From Cladocopium goreaui (taxonomy: Eukaryota; Sar; Dinophyceae; Suessiales; Symbiodiniaceae): a DNA stretch of 64,000 bases. The DNA lies in assembly GCA_947184155.2 (NCBI GenBank), contig CAMXCT020000254.1, positions 202,001-266,000 on the forward strand. Reading direction: 5' to 3'. Position numbers and translations under genes: made by a program. The notes beneath the pieces are model-generated. The model was given only the letters and a program-made list of their open reading frames with translations. It was not told the origin of the DNA and searched no databases. Positions 33,201 through 42,658 of this stretch are shown here, piece after piece; positions within the stretch are counted from its first letter, which is position 1, and the number at the start of each line of letters is the position of its first letter.

Positions 33201-33813
33201 TGTGAGCACCACACATTTCAGCAGCGGCTTCAGAGGGAGACGAGTCGGCCTCATTCCGCAAGTAAGCGGTCATCTTCTTCTTCAGCTCACCCACACTACG
33301 TTCAACTTCTCCAATTGATTCATGATGTTCTGCAGGACATAGTGTGAGTTCTATTCCGCGTTCCTTGCAAAAGATCTCTAAAAGATCACCTCTGAAAGCG
33401 CCTTCAAGATCGCATCTGATCCTGTGAGGCATGCCAAAGTACTGAAACCAGCACTGTTGAAGGATCTCCAGGGTCTCGGCAGTGGTGATGTTCTGGTGGT
33501 CCTCGTCACTGTGAACTGAGAACTGTTTCACCACCGAAAAACCTGAGGCTTCATCCAGCATAAGGAGGAAGTGGTGGACTTGGTCGCCGTACTTGAAGTA
33601 GAAGGTGTCCATTTGCAAAGTCCTCCAAATCACTTCTTCTTTCTCCAATGCCACTTTGGTGGAAGGCTTGGTCATTTGACCTTCCAAACATTCCATGCAG
33701 TTGAGCTTTTCCGCAACGGCCAAAGTTCGGCCATCAGCACCTCGAGCAGCCAAGGTTTTCATCAAAGCCCGATTGCCAGGATGGCCACAGGAGTCGGTGT
33801 AATTTGAGAACAC
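30172..33813 (-). CDS. pol: Pol frame: integrase, reverse transcriptase, RNase H
   Basis: This frame encodes the integration and reverse-transcription enzymes of the retrotransposon. Numbering from the first open codon (GTG at 33813), the zinc-binding end of integrase has H11, C39 and C42. The catalytic core has D69, D135 and E171 (D,D35E). The copia-type RT spans about 590-830 with HVDD at 791-794, where YVDD is usual. RNase H follows from about 940, with D948 in CWTDAA. There is no ATG start. The sequence continues the upstream gag-pro frame after a +1 shift at about 33815, where the phrase LQHLSQSV joins FSNYTDSCGHPG. The last 38-39 residues are encoded by the 3' LTR and have no known role. 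The two open frames overlap by about 80 bp. Confidence 0.92.
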   Translation of the reverse strand: MFSNYTDSCGHPGNRALMKTLAARGADGRTLAVAEKLNCMECLEGQMTKPSTKVALEKEEVIWRTLQMDTFYFKYGDQVHHFLLMLDEASGFSVVKQFSVHSDEDHQNITTAETLEILQQCWFQYFGMPHRIRCDLEGAFRGDLLEIFCKERGIELTLCPAEHHESIGEVERSVGELKKKMTAYLRNEADSSPSEAAAEMCGAHNRIARIGGYAPNQWAFGRDVDERDNLALASAQSDPSSEMHRSLQRRLRAEGRYRELQAQAKISRALNAKVQKSTQFIPGDLVYYKRFKTPADTPAHALLDTPSMKVSRWFGPGRVLASETRVLDEGATRAPSNVVWIISQGRLKKTHSSQLRHASEREKLIAEATEAPTLPWTFTSLGRTLQKGEYEDLTKEPPRRGRPPGSLNKPKVTIFKPKRDATSSASASRPADSPEPTQPDMVDSDEELIPADDELPPEDQRDSEQDQPSAEVPGEERPEDLDVDRLLEDPRYMPMRTIADEELKRRRTEFANLRRSHEMADRPFHVMKQLGDPAAGPPASNFWVMDDSENDIFGVIIDMPKDETEWKKVLKNPAKFAAKSVSKGAEVAWHKLNATQRAAMAEAKQLEVSQWVQQKVCERFKGVIPPSRLMRTRWVLVFKSVDDDETKVKCKARIVLLGFTDPDLGNLETAAPTLSRRSRQLCLSLSTVRRWKTYKADAKSAFLQGRQTQKHRDIFITPVAELAQSMGIPPGEGARMLKAAYGLVSAPREWFGEVDEVAANKCAMKRLKTDPCIWIKQDARSGRTIGYFASHVDDFLVAGEWENPEWIKTVELFKQAFVWSPWEEQSFAHCGVALEQNADYSFTFNHSNYVEQINQITINDKVDHISPEEMTQARAVLGAIQWRAIQTGPQHSAKLSWLQSALPRGSKDILHQINKLCRECHAQRFQSIAIKNLGIQRDEDIAFACWTDAAVGNRPDMSSTGGYMVAMVHSAFLNGQKGVANPISWKSGKLGRVAKSSLSAEIQALGDGEQELMYISAEWAELTGYELNLRQPELATSKIPGAVIIDAKSVYDAFYKGEGASSAFSMKEKYAALDLMAITENLRKQNTPLLWVASDAQLADGLTKAVAAEALLHFLQRGQLWVVKYDPEFIAAKRKKAKGLSEKILDDFAEPPSDLTWQQLIQRHDSTNYSENLWGMSVFMVQPFEHFTSVGRTCHSYVCDVPFTSQKGPLQPV

Positions 33814-36800
33814 TCTGACTCAAGTGCTGCAGCTCTTGATCTGTCATTTGTTTGAGACCTTCACGGTCCACTTCCATCTCCAAAGCTCCAAATGCAGCGC
33901 CAGCTCTTTGATCTTGAAGATAAGCATGGCATACTGTTTGGCATAGCCGTGGAGTATAGAGGGCAGAGTGCTTGGTGCGATTGCCACCCATTGTAGGTAC
34001 ATGTTGATGTCCTCCAGGGCATTGTCTTGCCATCGAGGTGAAGACACCCACCTTTGAGCAACGTAGGCACCAAGGCTTTTTGAGAAAACCTTCAGGCACT
34101 TGAAGACCATAGCAGCAACCATCCAACAAAACGTCTTCCCAAGGTTCACGAACTCCAAGAGCTTGCCAAAACTCTAAGATCTCGGGAAACTTCCAAGCTT
34201 TGTTGAACCTGGGCCATTCTTGGACGATTTGTCCTCCTTCAAGAACCTGAGCTTCCAAAACTCTGATCCCATTTCTCACAAGCTTCCGTGAGCGGCGAAC
34301 TCGTTCACGGCTTTTGCGTTTCCCCTCTTCCGTCAGCTCATTCAAAGCCTGTATCGGAGAGGTCGGCCCACATGGAAAACTGGCCCAAAGAAGCTTCGGC
34401 TTCAAGCGTCTCACAGCTGCAATGGCCAGCTGCGTTCCAAAAAGACCAGCTCTGAAAGCTGTGCCTCCACCTTTCTCCATGTAGGTGGACAGCAGGCTGT
34501 CCTTTTCACAGCAAAGCTCCATAAGGTCAAGTTGACGATGTTGATCGCTATGAGCTATCAAGTTGACAAAGCACTCCTCCAAATCTTCATAGTGGCAGTG
34601 CAGGGCCTCGTTCAACATCTTCTTCTCACAGGGCTCCATCTGGTCAAAGGTTGCGTTGGTCATCCACGCTTCTTCAACATCCATGTTGAAGTCATAGTCA
34701 TCCATGTCGTCCTTCTTGAAGAACGCCTTGTTGTCAAAGTCCTGAACGTGGAACTTCGGGTCAACCTTTGCCTCATAGTTGAGCTCATTCAGGGAGTCGA
34801 TGTCGGCGGCGTTCCAGCCACCTCGCTCCAAGACTGTGTGGAGCGGCCGTCGTACTCCAGTTGTTCGGCTGTCGCCTCTGGTCTCCGAGCTTTTCTTCCA
34901 GGTGTTGTTCCCATCTCCTCGGAGTACTGGGCAATTGGCGTCAATGGAGGAACTTCCGACGCCGTTGCTCCTGTCGAATTGGTCATTGGGCTTCCTTCTT
35001 TCTGCTGTTTCATCCAAGCGGCTTTCTGGGCACGCACCATCTCCAGCTTCTTCTCTGCTAACACTTCCGCTGCATCCAAGGCAATGCTGCGGTCCTTCAT
35101 CTTGTCGTTGTAGCCAGCATTGTTGGGACCCACCTTGGACACCATGTTGGCTGTGTCCGAAGGTAATGGTCCTGCTTTGCGATGGAGCGCATGGGCTCCG
35201 AAGGCCGGAGTGTATGACAGCCTCAGTAGGCACTTCTCGCATGCCTCCCACGAGCCGTGGGCATTGCTGCCCGATGGTGACCCGCGGCCGGGTTTGGCCG
35301 TCACATGGCTGCCGTAGCACGGAGCTCCTTGGCAGCGGGGGTCCCTCACATCTGGTCCCGTGGTGCGAGAGGCATCGTACTTGGTGTCCCAGCTCACCTT
35401 GGTTTTCGGCTTTGCAGCCGGTTTCGCAGCCACTTTCGGTGTCGCAGCGATCTTGGCCGTCGGCTGCGCCATGAACAGCAAGAAGTGAGGTGGAAGCCAG
35501 GAGGGCTAGAATCCTCAAGCTCATTGCTTGGTCTTGGTCCGCTGAATGATGAGGCGGTAAGAGCATTGAGGTTCTGGCTCCACTGGAACTTGAAGAACGT
35601 GACATGTGAGATGTAGTACTGGAAGTGGTCATGTTCATGTTCTGAAATTGCACTGTTTCGTCATGAACTTGCATCAAACTTGAATCATCAAAAACCACAA
35701 AAACATCATCAAACTCAGCTCGGTTGTTGTAGGTGAAGGTGTGCGCAACGATGTCAATGTCCGCGCACGAGTGAGGTGCTGTAGGTGATGAACTTGACTG
35801 CTGAAAACTTTCCACCTCATTACCTTTCACCTTCTCAAAATCATTCCAAACTCCATCAAAGCTCACGACATTGAACGCTTTTTCCTCAACCGACATGGGA
35901 GAAATCTCGGTCTGGAACAGGATTTTGGCACCACCATCGAGCCAATTGGAACACAAATCCAAAAGAAGGTGTCCGGTCGGAGACCTTTTCAAAGGGACTA
36001 CCAGGGTCGGGTCGACCGTCTTCATCACCAAGAAACCTTGCTTGGTGTCTAAGATCGCACCTAACCTCTCAAGGGTTCTTATCCCCAGCAGCAGGGGCAC
36101 TCCTGACGCATCTATCGTATACGCGCCCAACTTGATCTCATGGTTTCCTACCTGCTGCTTCAAATAAACGAAACTTTCTGATTGTTGTGTTTGACCATTA
36201 CCAAACCTAAAAACTTTCCCCGGACCCGGAACAACTTCAACATGATCTGTGTGACCCAACAATTCTGTCCTTCGCCTGTGAATGGCTTCCAATGCAGCCA
36301 GCGAAGTCACTGTCTCCGTTGCGCCAGTGTCCAAAACGGCGTGTCCACGGAGATCTGGATTCGCCACATGAGCAGCCCAGGCATCTTCGATCGATGAAGG
36401 CCTGGTCGAAGAAGACGGCATAGCCACAGCTGCTGTCTCCTCCACATCGGTCACCATGTAGATTCCACCCTTGGCGGTCGAAGGTTTCCCTTTTCCACCG
36501 CGCTGAGGGCAAGAGCGGAAGTCATGAGACTTGCTTCCGCACACAAAGCATCCAGTGTAGCCAGGCTGGCCAACAGATGCAAGCACATCACTCGGCTGGT
36601 TCTGGAAGAACGTCTGTCCAGCCGATGAAGATGGCTTGGACTTCCCTTTTCCCAAGCCTTTGCCTTTGCCTTTTCCAAAAGGCTTGCCACCTTTGTAGTA
36701 TCCTCTGCTGGCGCCCTTGTTGCGCAGCAGCTCACGGGATTCCATGAAAGAGCGGATCTTCTGGTCGTAGGCAGCGAAGGCGTCATTGATCTCCTTCTGC

Positions 36801-38197
36801 TGCTCCGGCGAGGCACTCCACCATGCAGCCTCCTCCATGAACTCAGGCCATGTCCAGTAGACGCCGTCGTCGTCCATGGTGTAGTACTCGCCATCTTGAT
36901 GCTGTGACCAGAAGGTGAATTGGCCCCACTCATCTTGGAACCAGTACCCATTTGAAACTGAAGTCCATTTGGGCTCAGCAGGCATAGGATGGCTTGAGGT
37001 CGTCGAAGGCGGTGAAGTCGATGTAGCCCCATAGATGGTGGCAATGTCTTTGCCGACCCAGTGGACATCATCCAGACTTCCTTCCAGGAATTCAGCTTCA
37101 TCTGCAGCTAGCAATCCCCATTCTCCACCTTCTTCGATCCAAAAGTTTGGGCGGTTGATGGATCTGCCACCCTTGCCCTTTCCTTTGGCATCTTCTTGAA
37201 CTCGTAGTTCATCTTCGGCACCTCTCAGCGCATTCTCGATGTCCTCCGCCTTCAGCGAGTTGCCGGTGGTGCTCAAGATGTTGAGCCTTTGTTGAGCTGT
37301 GAGGTTGCAGCGCCTCAACATCAACCAACCCAGCAGTTCTGTAGGAAGAACTTCTGGAAGGCCGGAGTCCATCTCAGACCACTGCTTCATATGCCAAGCA
37401 GTGCCACCATCAGAAGACGAACTGGAGTCTTCTGCGGCTTTGCGCTTTCCAGAGCGCGACTTGGAGGGCGATTCAAACCTTTTTCCCATGCCCTTCGCAA
37501 CGCCACGTTGGAAGGACGTTTCCCCGGTGATGGGGTCTTCTCCAAACTCTTCAACTTCTTCTTCATCTTCTGCTCCATCTCCATGAGGTTCTGCTGAAGC
37601 AGCTTGTGCCTGACGTTCTGGAGTCGGCATCTGCTCTGGTTCTGGCACTGTGCCAGCTGAAGCTCTGCGGGATCGCCTCGAAGGTGAAGTCGCTGAAGAG
37701 CCAGGTGTCGGGGTCCCAAGAGTTTGCCCATCCCTTCGCAAAGTGGAGGGCGAAGGAACCATTGAGCTCTCACGGCCTGGGCTAGTCGGCGCTTGTGATG
37801 CCGGCCTCGCCCTCTTGAGAGCCCTTTGCAACTTCCTGTAGGACTCCCTGACAGTTGCGCACCAGGTAGCCATCGTCATCCCAGGTGGTCGGCGAAGACG
37901 AACTAAAAGTTCTTCTGCACGAACACCTGCGTCAGGTACTGGTACTCGGGCGAGCTTCTCCTCCAAGAAGTCCACGAGGTACCGAGCACCATCAGGCTGA
38001 GTCAGCTTGATGTGGTCGATCTCCTGGGTAATGACCCATGCACGGCCTGTCAATTGGGCCACGAGATCGGGGCCAAGGTGTTTGCGGCGCCTCCGTCTCG
38101 TCTTTTCGAAGATCAACCTCACCCGGCGCACATAGTCTGGGAAGGTACTGATGTCGCCATCCCAGCCACATCGAAATTCCTTGTCTTTGTCACCCAT
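33734..38197 (-). CDS. Gag-protease-methyltransferase-like polyprotein
   Basis: I place the start at ATG 38197 because the frame is open farther upstream only with non-ATG codons. The roughly 1,487-residue frame has: a gag region; a Gly/Lys-rich stretch; a CCHC zinc knuckle at 550-563 (CFVCGSKSHDFRSC); an aspartic protease with D623 in LDTGATET; a Ser-rich linker; and about residues 1220-1400 resembling a Rossmann-type methyltransferase, with MELCCEKDSLL at 1226, a Gly-rich turn and FPCGPTSPIQ with Cys1276. The PC dipeptide resembles the catalytic motif of C5-cytosine methyltransferases, but other motifs are unclear. Between about 35480 and 34790 this frame is low-quality and another frame looks real (separate entry). 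The end overlaps pol, and the last roughly 29 residues are out of frame with the integrase zinc finger. Confidence 0.88.
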   Translation of the reverse strand: MGDKDKEFRCGWDGDISTFPDYVRRVRLIFEKTRRRRRKHLGPDLVAQLTGRAWVITQEIDHIKLTQPDGARYLVDFLEEKLARVPVPDAGVRAEELLVRLRRPPGMTMATWCATVRESYRKLQRALKRARPASQAPTSPGRESSMVPSPSTLRRDGQTLGTPTPGSSATSPSRRSRRASAGTVPEPEQMPTPERQAQAASAEPHGDGAEDEEEVEEFGEDPITGETSFQRGVAKGMGKRFESPSKSRSGKRKAAEDSSSSSDGGTAWHMKQWSEMDSGLPEVLPTELLGWLMLRRCNLTAQQRLNILSTTGNSLKAEDIENALRGAEDELRVQEDAKGKGKGGRSINRPNFWIEEGGEWGLLAADEAEFLEGSLDDVHWVGKDIATIYGATSTSPPSTTSSHPMPAEPKWTSVSNGYWFQDEWGQFTFWSQHQDGEYYTMDDDGVYWTWPEFMEEAAWWSASPEQQKEINDAFAAYDQKIRSFMESRELLRNKGASRGYYKGGKPFGKGKGKGLGKGKSKPSSSAGQTFFQNQPSDVLASVGQPGYTGCFVCGSKSHDFRSCPQRGGKGKPSTAKGGIYMVTDVEETAAVAMPSSSTRPSSIEDAWAAHVANPDLRGHAVLDTGATETVTSLAALEAIHRRRTELLGHTDHVEVVPGPGKVFRFGNGQTQQSESFVYLKQQVGNHEIKLGAYTIDASGVPLLLGIRTLERLGAILDTKQGFLVMKTVDPTLVVPLKRSPTGHLLLDLCSNWLDGGAKILFQTEISPMSVEEKAFNVVSFDGVWNDFEKVKGNEVESFQQSSSSPTAPHSCADIDIVAHTFTYNNRAEFDDVFVVFDDSSLMQVHDETVQFQNMNMTTSSTTSHMSRSSSSSGARTSMLLPPHHSADQDQAMSLRILALLASTSLLAVHGAADGQDRCDTESGCETGCKAENQGELGHQVRCLSHHGTRCEGPPLPRSSVLRQPCDGQTRPRVTIGQQCPRLVGGMREVPTEAVIHSGLRSPCAPSQSRTITFGHSQHGVQGGSQQCWLQRQDEGPQHCLGCSGSVSREEAGDGACPESRLDETAERRKPNDQFDRSNGVGSSSIDANCPVLRGDGNNTWKKSSETRGDSRTTGVRRPLHTVLERGGWNAADIDSLNELNYEAKVDPKFHVQDFDNKAFFKKDDMDDYDFNMDVEEAWMTNATFDQMEPCEKKMLNEALHCHYEDLEECFVNLIAHSDQHRQLDLMELCCEKDSLLSTYMEKGGGTAFRAGLFGTQLAIAAVRRLKPKLLWASFPCGPTSPIQALNELTEEGKRKSRERVRRSRKLVRNGIRVLEAQVLEGGQIVQEWPRFNKAWKFPEILEFWQALGVREPWEDVLLDGCCYGLQVPEGFLKKPWCLRCSKVGVFTSMARQCPGGHQHVPTMGGNRTKHSALYTPRLCQTVCHAYLQDQRAGAAFGALEMEVDREGLKQMTDQELQHLSQSVLKLHRLLWPSWQSGFDENLGCSRC
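34789..35472 (-). CDS. Alternate-frame segment with CxxC motifs in the polyprotein
   Basis: This frame is offset +1 from gag-pro and shares its phase with pol. It begins at ATG 35472 and runs to 34789. It encodes a Cys-rich motif (DPRCQGAPCYGS, then NAHGSWEACEKCLLRLSYTP) that could bind zinc, followed by a helical, Lys/Glu-rich stretch (AAEVLAEKKLEMVRAQKAAW). Its composition looks more protein-like than the overlapping gag-pro frame. I infer that the ancestral polyprotein used this frame here and that two compensating shifts, near 35490 and 34800, separate it from the frames on either side. Confidence 0.55.
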   Translation of the reverse strand: MAQPTAKIAATPKVAAKPAAKPKTKVSWDTKYDASRTTGPDVRDPRCQGAPCYGSHVTAKPGRGSPSGSNAHGSWEACEKCLLRLSYTPAFGAHALHRKAGPLPSDTANMVSKVGPNNAGYNDKMKDRSIALDAAEVLAEKKLEMVRAQKAAWMKQQKEGSPMTNSTGATASEVPPLTPIAQYSEEMGTTPGRKARRPEATAEQLEYDGRSTQSWSEVAGTPPTSTP

Positions 38198-38446
38198 CGT
38201 GATGAGGAGGACAATCGGGCCAAACTCCGTCACACGAGCAATGATTGCACCACTATGTGGATATTCTGCACCCCTCGAGCTCTGATTGCGTCGCCAACCA
38301 AAGAAGGCAAAGTTCTAGGCTCAAGCAGTGATTGCAGCAAAGCCAGGTCCAAGAGGTTCTGCTTGCCACACGCAGTGAGGCTCACCCCAAGGCCCTTGCA
38401 GACCTTCCACTCCGCGTTGCCACTCTCGCGGAAGATCTCAGGCAGC

Positions 38447-38458
38447 GCTCCGCTACCA
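38447..38458 (-). other. Primer-binding site next to the 5' LTR
   Basis: One base inside the 5' LTR the minus strand reads TGGTAGCGGAGC. It begins with TGG, complementary to a tRNA CCA end. It matches 10 of 12 bases of the complement of a typical eukaryotic initiator-Met tRNA 3' end as I remember it (TGGTAGCAGAGG). Use of initiator tRNA is usual for copia elements. Confidence 0.7.
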
Positions 38459-38459
38459 G

Positions 38460-38772
38460 TGTCACTGCGACACTGGTAGCACAAGACGACAGCAAGTGGT
38501 GCACGTTGCACCCAAAGAAACTTGTTGCACTTCTCGATTTGCTGTCACTCCTTTTCAGCCAATCCTCACGAACGGCTTCTAGCCACCAGTATGGCGTCGC
38601 AGGAGGTGCAACTGCTTGCACCAAAAGAAAACAGTAGCCGCAGAGTCTAACGTTTGTTAGACAGGCTGAAGGGGTCCCTTTTGAGATGTAAAAGGAACGT
38701 CACAAACATATGAATGACATGTTCTGCCAACGGAAGTGAAATGTTCAAATGGCTGAACCATGAAAACTGACA
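38460..38772 (-). repeat. 5' LTR (right)
   Basis: 313 bp with the same TG...CA ends as the left LTR and two substitutions. As the upstream LTR for the minus-strand genes it should hold the promoter. I can identify no clear TATA box. The target duplication AATGC follows at 38773-38777. Confidence 0.95.
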
Positions 38773-38777
38773 AATGC

Positions 38778-41700
38778 TTAAGCGATAAATTTTGAGATGA
38801 CATACCAGTTCAAACAATTCGAACACCAAACCGTCCATATCGTACCAAATATAGCTCATAGATGCTCATAGTTTTTAGCAGCAGAACTTATCCAGGAGCA
38901 CTAACATTCCGGGATTCTCCATCTCCTATCACAAGCCATTTCTGGGTACATTATCTGTAGAATCTAGTCTGAATGAACCTAATCCACCCCATGATCATCG
39001 TACTGTTGTCATTGCTGTAGTTCCTGCGCGCCTCACTGTGTGATTCCTGTCAAAACCGGGAAGAGGAATTTATGCCGGCCTGTCTTGCAATCTTTCCTAT
39101 TACCGTAATTCTTCGTCTAGAACCTAGGTGTTTGGCATCTACAAGGCATAGACACTGCAAGCAATCATATTTGGAAGGTGTAGGAAGCAAACATCACTCC
39201 CACATGAGCCCCTTTCTGGAAACTGGAGGTAAGAAATCCATGGTTGATACGTACCATTCACTAAAGGGGCATGTCACATTCAGCAATTTGACCTATGAAT
39301 CCAGCACAGGACCTGAGCTTGGCTGTCTCTGGTGCTCCAAATGACCTCAGCCCGCAGCTCTCAAAATGACCCAACATTGATGCTCAAATCAGAACCTAAA
39401 GGAAGTTCAACTTGGAACATTTTGGGTGTCCCCCGTACAAACTATATCCTCTTGTAGTATTCAACGATTTGCTATGGAAAATGGCTCATTTACTTCAATG
39501 ATATATACCAATCAAGCATGATTGTCCATAGGAAACTGTTAAATTACTAAAAACCAATTGCATCTATTCACACAGCCTTCCATGAGATTCATTGCTGGGT
39601 ACTACAAATCCTGATGGTTTCAACCTATCCCAAACATATGAAAGTCAAAAAAACCTAGGGAACCTTGATCCTACGAAGTTGTAGGACATGAACTGAAACC
39701 TCGGCTTTTCCCACCTGCTTGATGAATACCCCGGGTTTTCCCCAAAAACCCTGGGTTTTTCAAGAAACACTTTCCAGAAGGGCCAGAAAAACCGCTTTGT
39801 TGGAATTGCGCCATCTCATATCAGAAAACCGTCACGTGGGGGCTCAAAAGATCAAGACTATGGAAGCCTCATCTGATGGAATGATCGATACAAGAAATCA
39901 TCAGGTCATATAGCCTTTGGATGCCTTTGGACATGTGCCCCATGGACGGGCGCGATCCTAGACAGAAGCTGTGAGAGCTTCGGCACATTGTTTACCAACA
40001 AAATTCAGGAAACATAGTTAAGGATGGCACGACTTTCCGATGCAAATATCAAAATGGGCGTGGAAAAGCAATTGAGTGGGTTGTTGTTGTTGTAGTTCCA
40101 TGGTTTGCCTTCAAATCCTTCTGACTCACAGCCCATTAGAAAATGGTGATTGTGTGGAGAAACATCCTTTCAACGTCTCTAAGGGGGAAATATCTCTAAT
40201 TGTTCGCCTTCCCACGCGTTTCAAATTTGAACGTAAACTTACAAAGGAAATCCACATTGTTTCCGGGATTTAGGGGTCCCGATGCCAAATGTTCTTTTCC
40301 ATGATGGGAAACTATGGTTCCTTGATGGTGCAATTCAGAACCCGTAGAAAAGCCGTTCGTTGTAAACCGTAGAAAACCCGTCCTAACCGTAAAATTCTGG
40401 GTTTCCAAAAAAAACTTGGATTTTCAAACCCGTAGGAAACCCGCAGAAAACCTGTAGAAGCCCGGAGAAAAAAGATTGGTTTCCAGGGTGGTGTTTGAAG
40501 GCAACTCCAATGGGCCAAACGAAGTTGGCCGATACTTTCTTTTTGTAGGCCAATGTCAATCGACATAAGTAAAAGCTGGGTTTCTGGGTTTGTGCCTTTA
40601 GCTATCTGGACATGTTCGCACATGACATGCTTCTGATCAAAATTTCCATGTCCCAAGAAAAGATCCCGAAACTACTGTTTCCAGGAATCAGCTATGCTGC
40701 CTTGAACCTTGCACAGAGGTATAGATTTACACGCATATCGAATATGAATGTATACCATAAACGATGCATATGTATATCATTCATATGTATATTATCTAAA
40801 TGAATGTGTGTGCTATGTGTATGTAGCTGTTTATGCATAATTCTATATATATATATATATATGTGTGTGTGTGGAATATGTAATATGTAATTATGTACAC
40901 ATATATATATATATATGTACACGTATGTGTATGTGTATGTGTGTGCATATTTATGCATATATGTATGTAAACAAGAAAAAACTGTGAATGGCCATGTATA
41001 TGTTAGATATGGTGTGTGTGTGTTATATGTTGTATTCACATAATATGTTTGTATCTGTTGTATATGTTCCCAATGTATCTATGGGATTCTATGGGTGGAA
41101 TACGTCGTTTGCGGCTTAGTGTGCAATAATATATGTTATATACATATGATGTCTCGTACGGCATGGCATGGTACCGCGAGGCAAGGCACGTCATAGAATG
41201 CAATGCAATGTAAATCTAGAAATCAATGAATGAATATGTAGACCTATAAAGGTATACTATAATGTTTGAAATCATGATATTATATAATCATATTATATAT
41301 ATATAGAGTATAGTTATAGATAGTTATAGACACAGTCCTGATTGTCGGACCGAAAAAGGCCATGCCAGGACAGCGTTATCTTCGATTCCACATAACATTG
41401 ACCGCAGATTCCGACCTAAGCCAAACTCAGCACGAGGCGCAGTATGGACATGCGCTTCCATGTACAGAACCCATTGCAGAGTTAAAGAACACGCAAGGAT
41501 TACCTTGGATTGGCTTGGCAAAGGCTAAAAAAATGTATGGGTTTGTCCTGAATAAGGAATATCCCGAAAATAAGGCAACTTCAATGGGGTGAATAATGAT
41601 CAATCATGATATTTTGGGGACCCTAATGAACTTCGTTCTCAGACAACCCCACATGGTGCGCATGGAAGCTCATTAGTGTCAATTTTCGCTTGTAAAACCA

Positions 41701-42422
41701 AGCTCTGCAGCTTTCATGCAAAATCTCAGGGGTCTTCCCTCAAAAGGGTAATGATATGAACCAGCAAAAAATGCATCCTGATTTTGACATTGAAGTAGGC
41801 GGAATTTATCGATGTTCGTCCACAAAAAAAACCTGGGATCTCGACGGTCTTGATCCATCCCCAAGAGGGTTTCTTTGGGCAACAAAACAGGAAACAATGC
41901 AAAAACACCGCAGCCAAAATGGTATATGATGAAAGGGACCAAATATTTACCCAACTGATTCCCAATATACAGATGTAATATGATGTAAACAGCCTGAAAG
42001 CCTACATTTCAATAACTTTCCCAGCAAGAAATGAGAGAAAAAGCACTGAAACCAAGCCGGAAGTAACACGTGACATTCCTATGGTCCTGGCAACGCTGAA
42101 GGGCCACAGATTCAGAGGCCCCTGTGATGCAATGCATCAAAATATCATCGTGTCTTTGGGCGCCCCAATCATACAAATTACAACAATATCCAACAATCAC
42201 TCCGCAATATATAATGCTATATATATATATATGTAATTATATGGTTATGTGTATATATATATATGGCATGTTTGAATAACATTGCCCCCAGGAAATGGAA
42301 CAGAACAGCGCACTCTACAACCGACGTGATCCAGCCGTGACCCAGCCTGCGGCTCCAACACTGCCTGGAGTAAAATCCTCTGAGGTTGACCTGTCACTGG
42401 CGGATGTGCCATGAATTATAAT
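38778..42422. other. Unrecognised sequence with AT microsatellites
   Basis: I find no supported gene. 40845-41335 holds (AT)n, (TATG)n and (GT)n microsatellites with patches of balanced sequence. Short open frames of 60-115 codons occur on both strands but have no recognisable motif. An (AT)n patch lies at 42213-42265. Confidence 0.4.
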
Positions 42423-42523
42423 CTGGTTGGTGGTTTTAACCATCTTGAAAAATATTAGTCAATGGGAAGGATTATCCCATATAATTATGATGGAAAATAA
42501 AAAATGTTTGAACCACCAAACAG
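42423..42523. mobile_element. Palindromic MITE, copy 2
   Basis: The ends CTGGTTGGTGGTTTTAA and TTGAACCACCAAACAG are inverted repeats with small mismatches. The interior aatattagtcaatgggaagg and gattatcccat matches the other copies. TAAT lies on both sides (42419-42422 and 42524-42527), a possible target duplication. Confidence 0.85.
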
Positions 42524-42548
42524 TAATCGTCTAAAAATGTGCTATGTA

Positions 42549-42658
42549 ACTGGTTGGTGGTATACCTACCCCTCTGAAAAACATGAGTTCGTCAGTTGGG
42601 ATGATGACATTCCCAATATATGGAAAAATAAAAGCCATGTTCCAAACCACCAACCAGT
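42549..42658. mobile_element. Palindromic MITE, copy 3
   Basis: The ends ACTGGTTGGTGGTAT and AAACCACCAACCAGT are inverted repeats. The interior is more diverged (agttgggatgatgacattcc) but keeps the gaaaaataaaa.gccatgtt segment. It lies 25 bp from copy 2 in the same orientation. Confidence 0.8.

Larger units (their letters stand above)
29975..38772 (-). mobile_element. Full-length Ty1/copia-type LTR retrotransposon
   Basis: This 8,798-bp element is read on the minus strand. It has two 313-bp direct LTRs with TG...CA ends, a perfect AATGC target duplication, a primer-binding site next to the 5' LTR, and domains in copia order: gag with CCHC knuckle, aspartic protease, a methyltransferase-like module, integrase (D,D35E), reverse transcriptase (HVDD) and RNase H. 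Only two substitutions separate the LTRs (about 0.6 percent), so the insertion is young. The coding region needs several frame changes to be read through, so this copy may be defective or may use frameshifting. The assembly could also contain indel errors. Confidence 0.95.

Noticed and set aside
36451-37101. 216-codon minus-strand frame overlapping gag
   Set aside because: The gag-pro phase here leads directly into the zinc knuckle and protease, and this frame has skewed composition and no motif.
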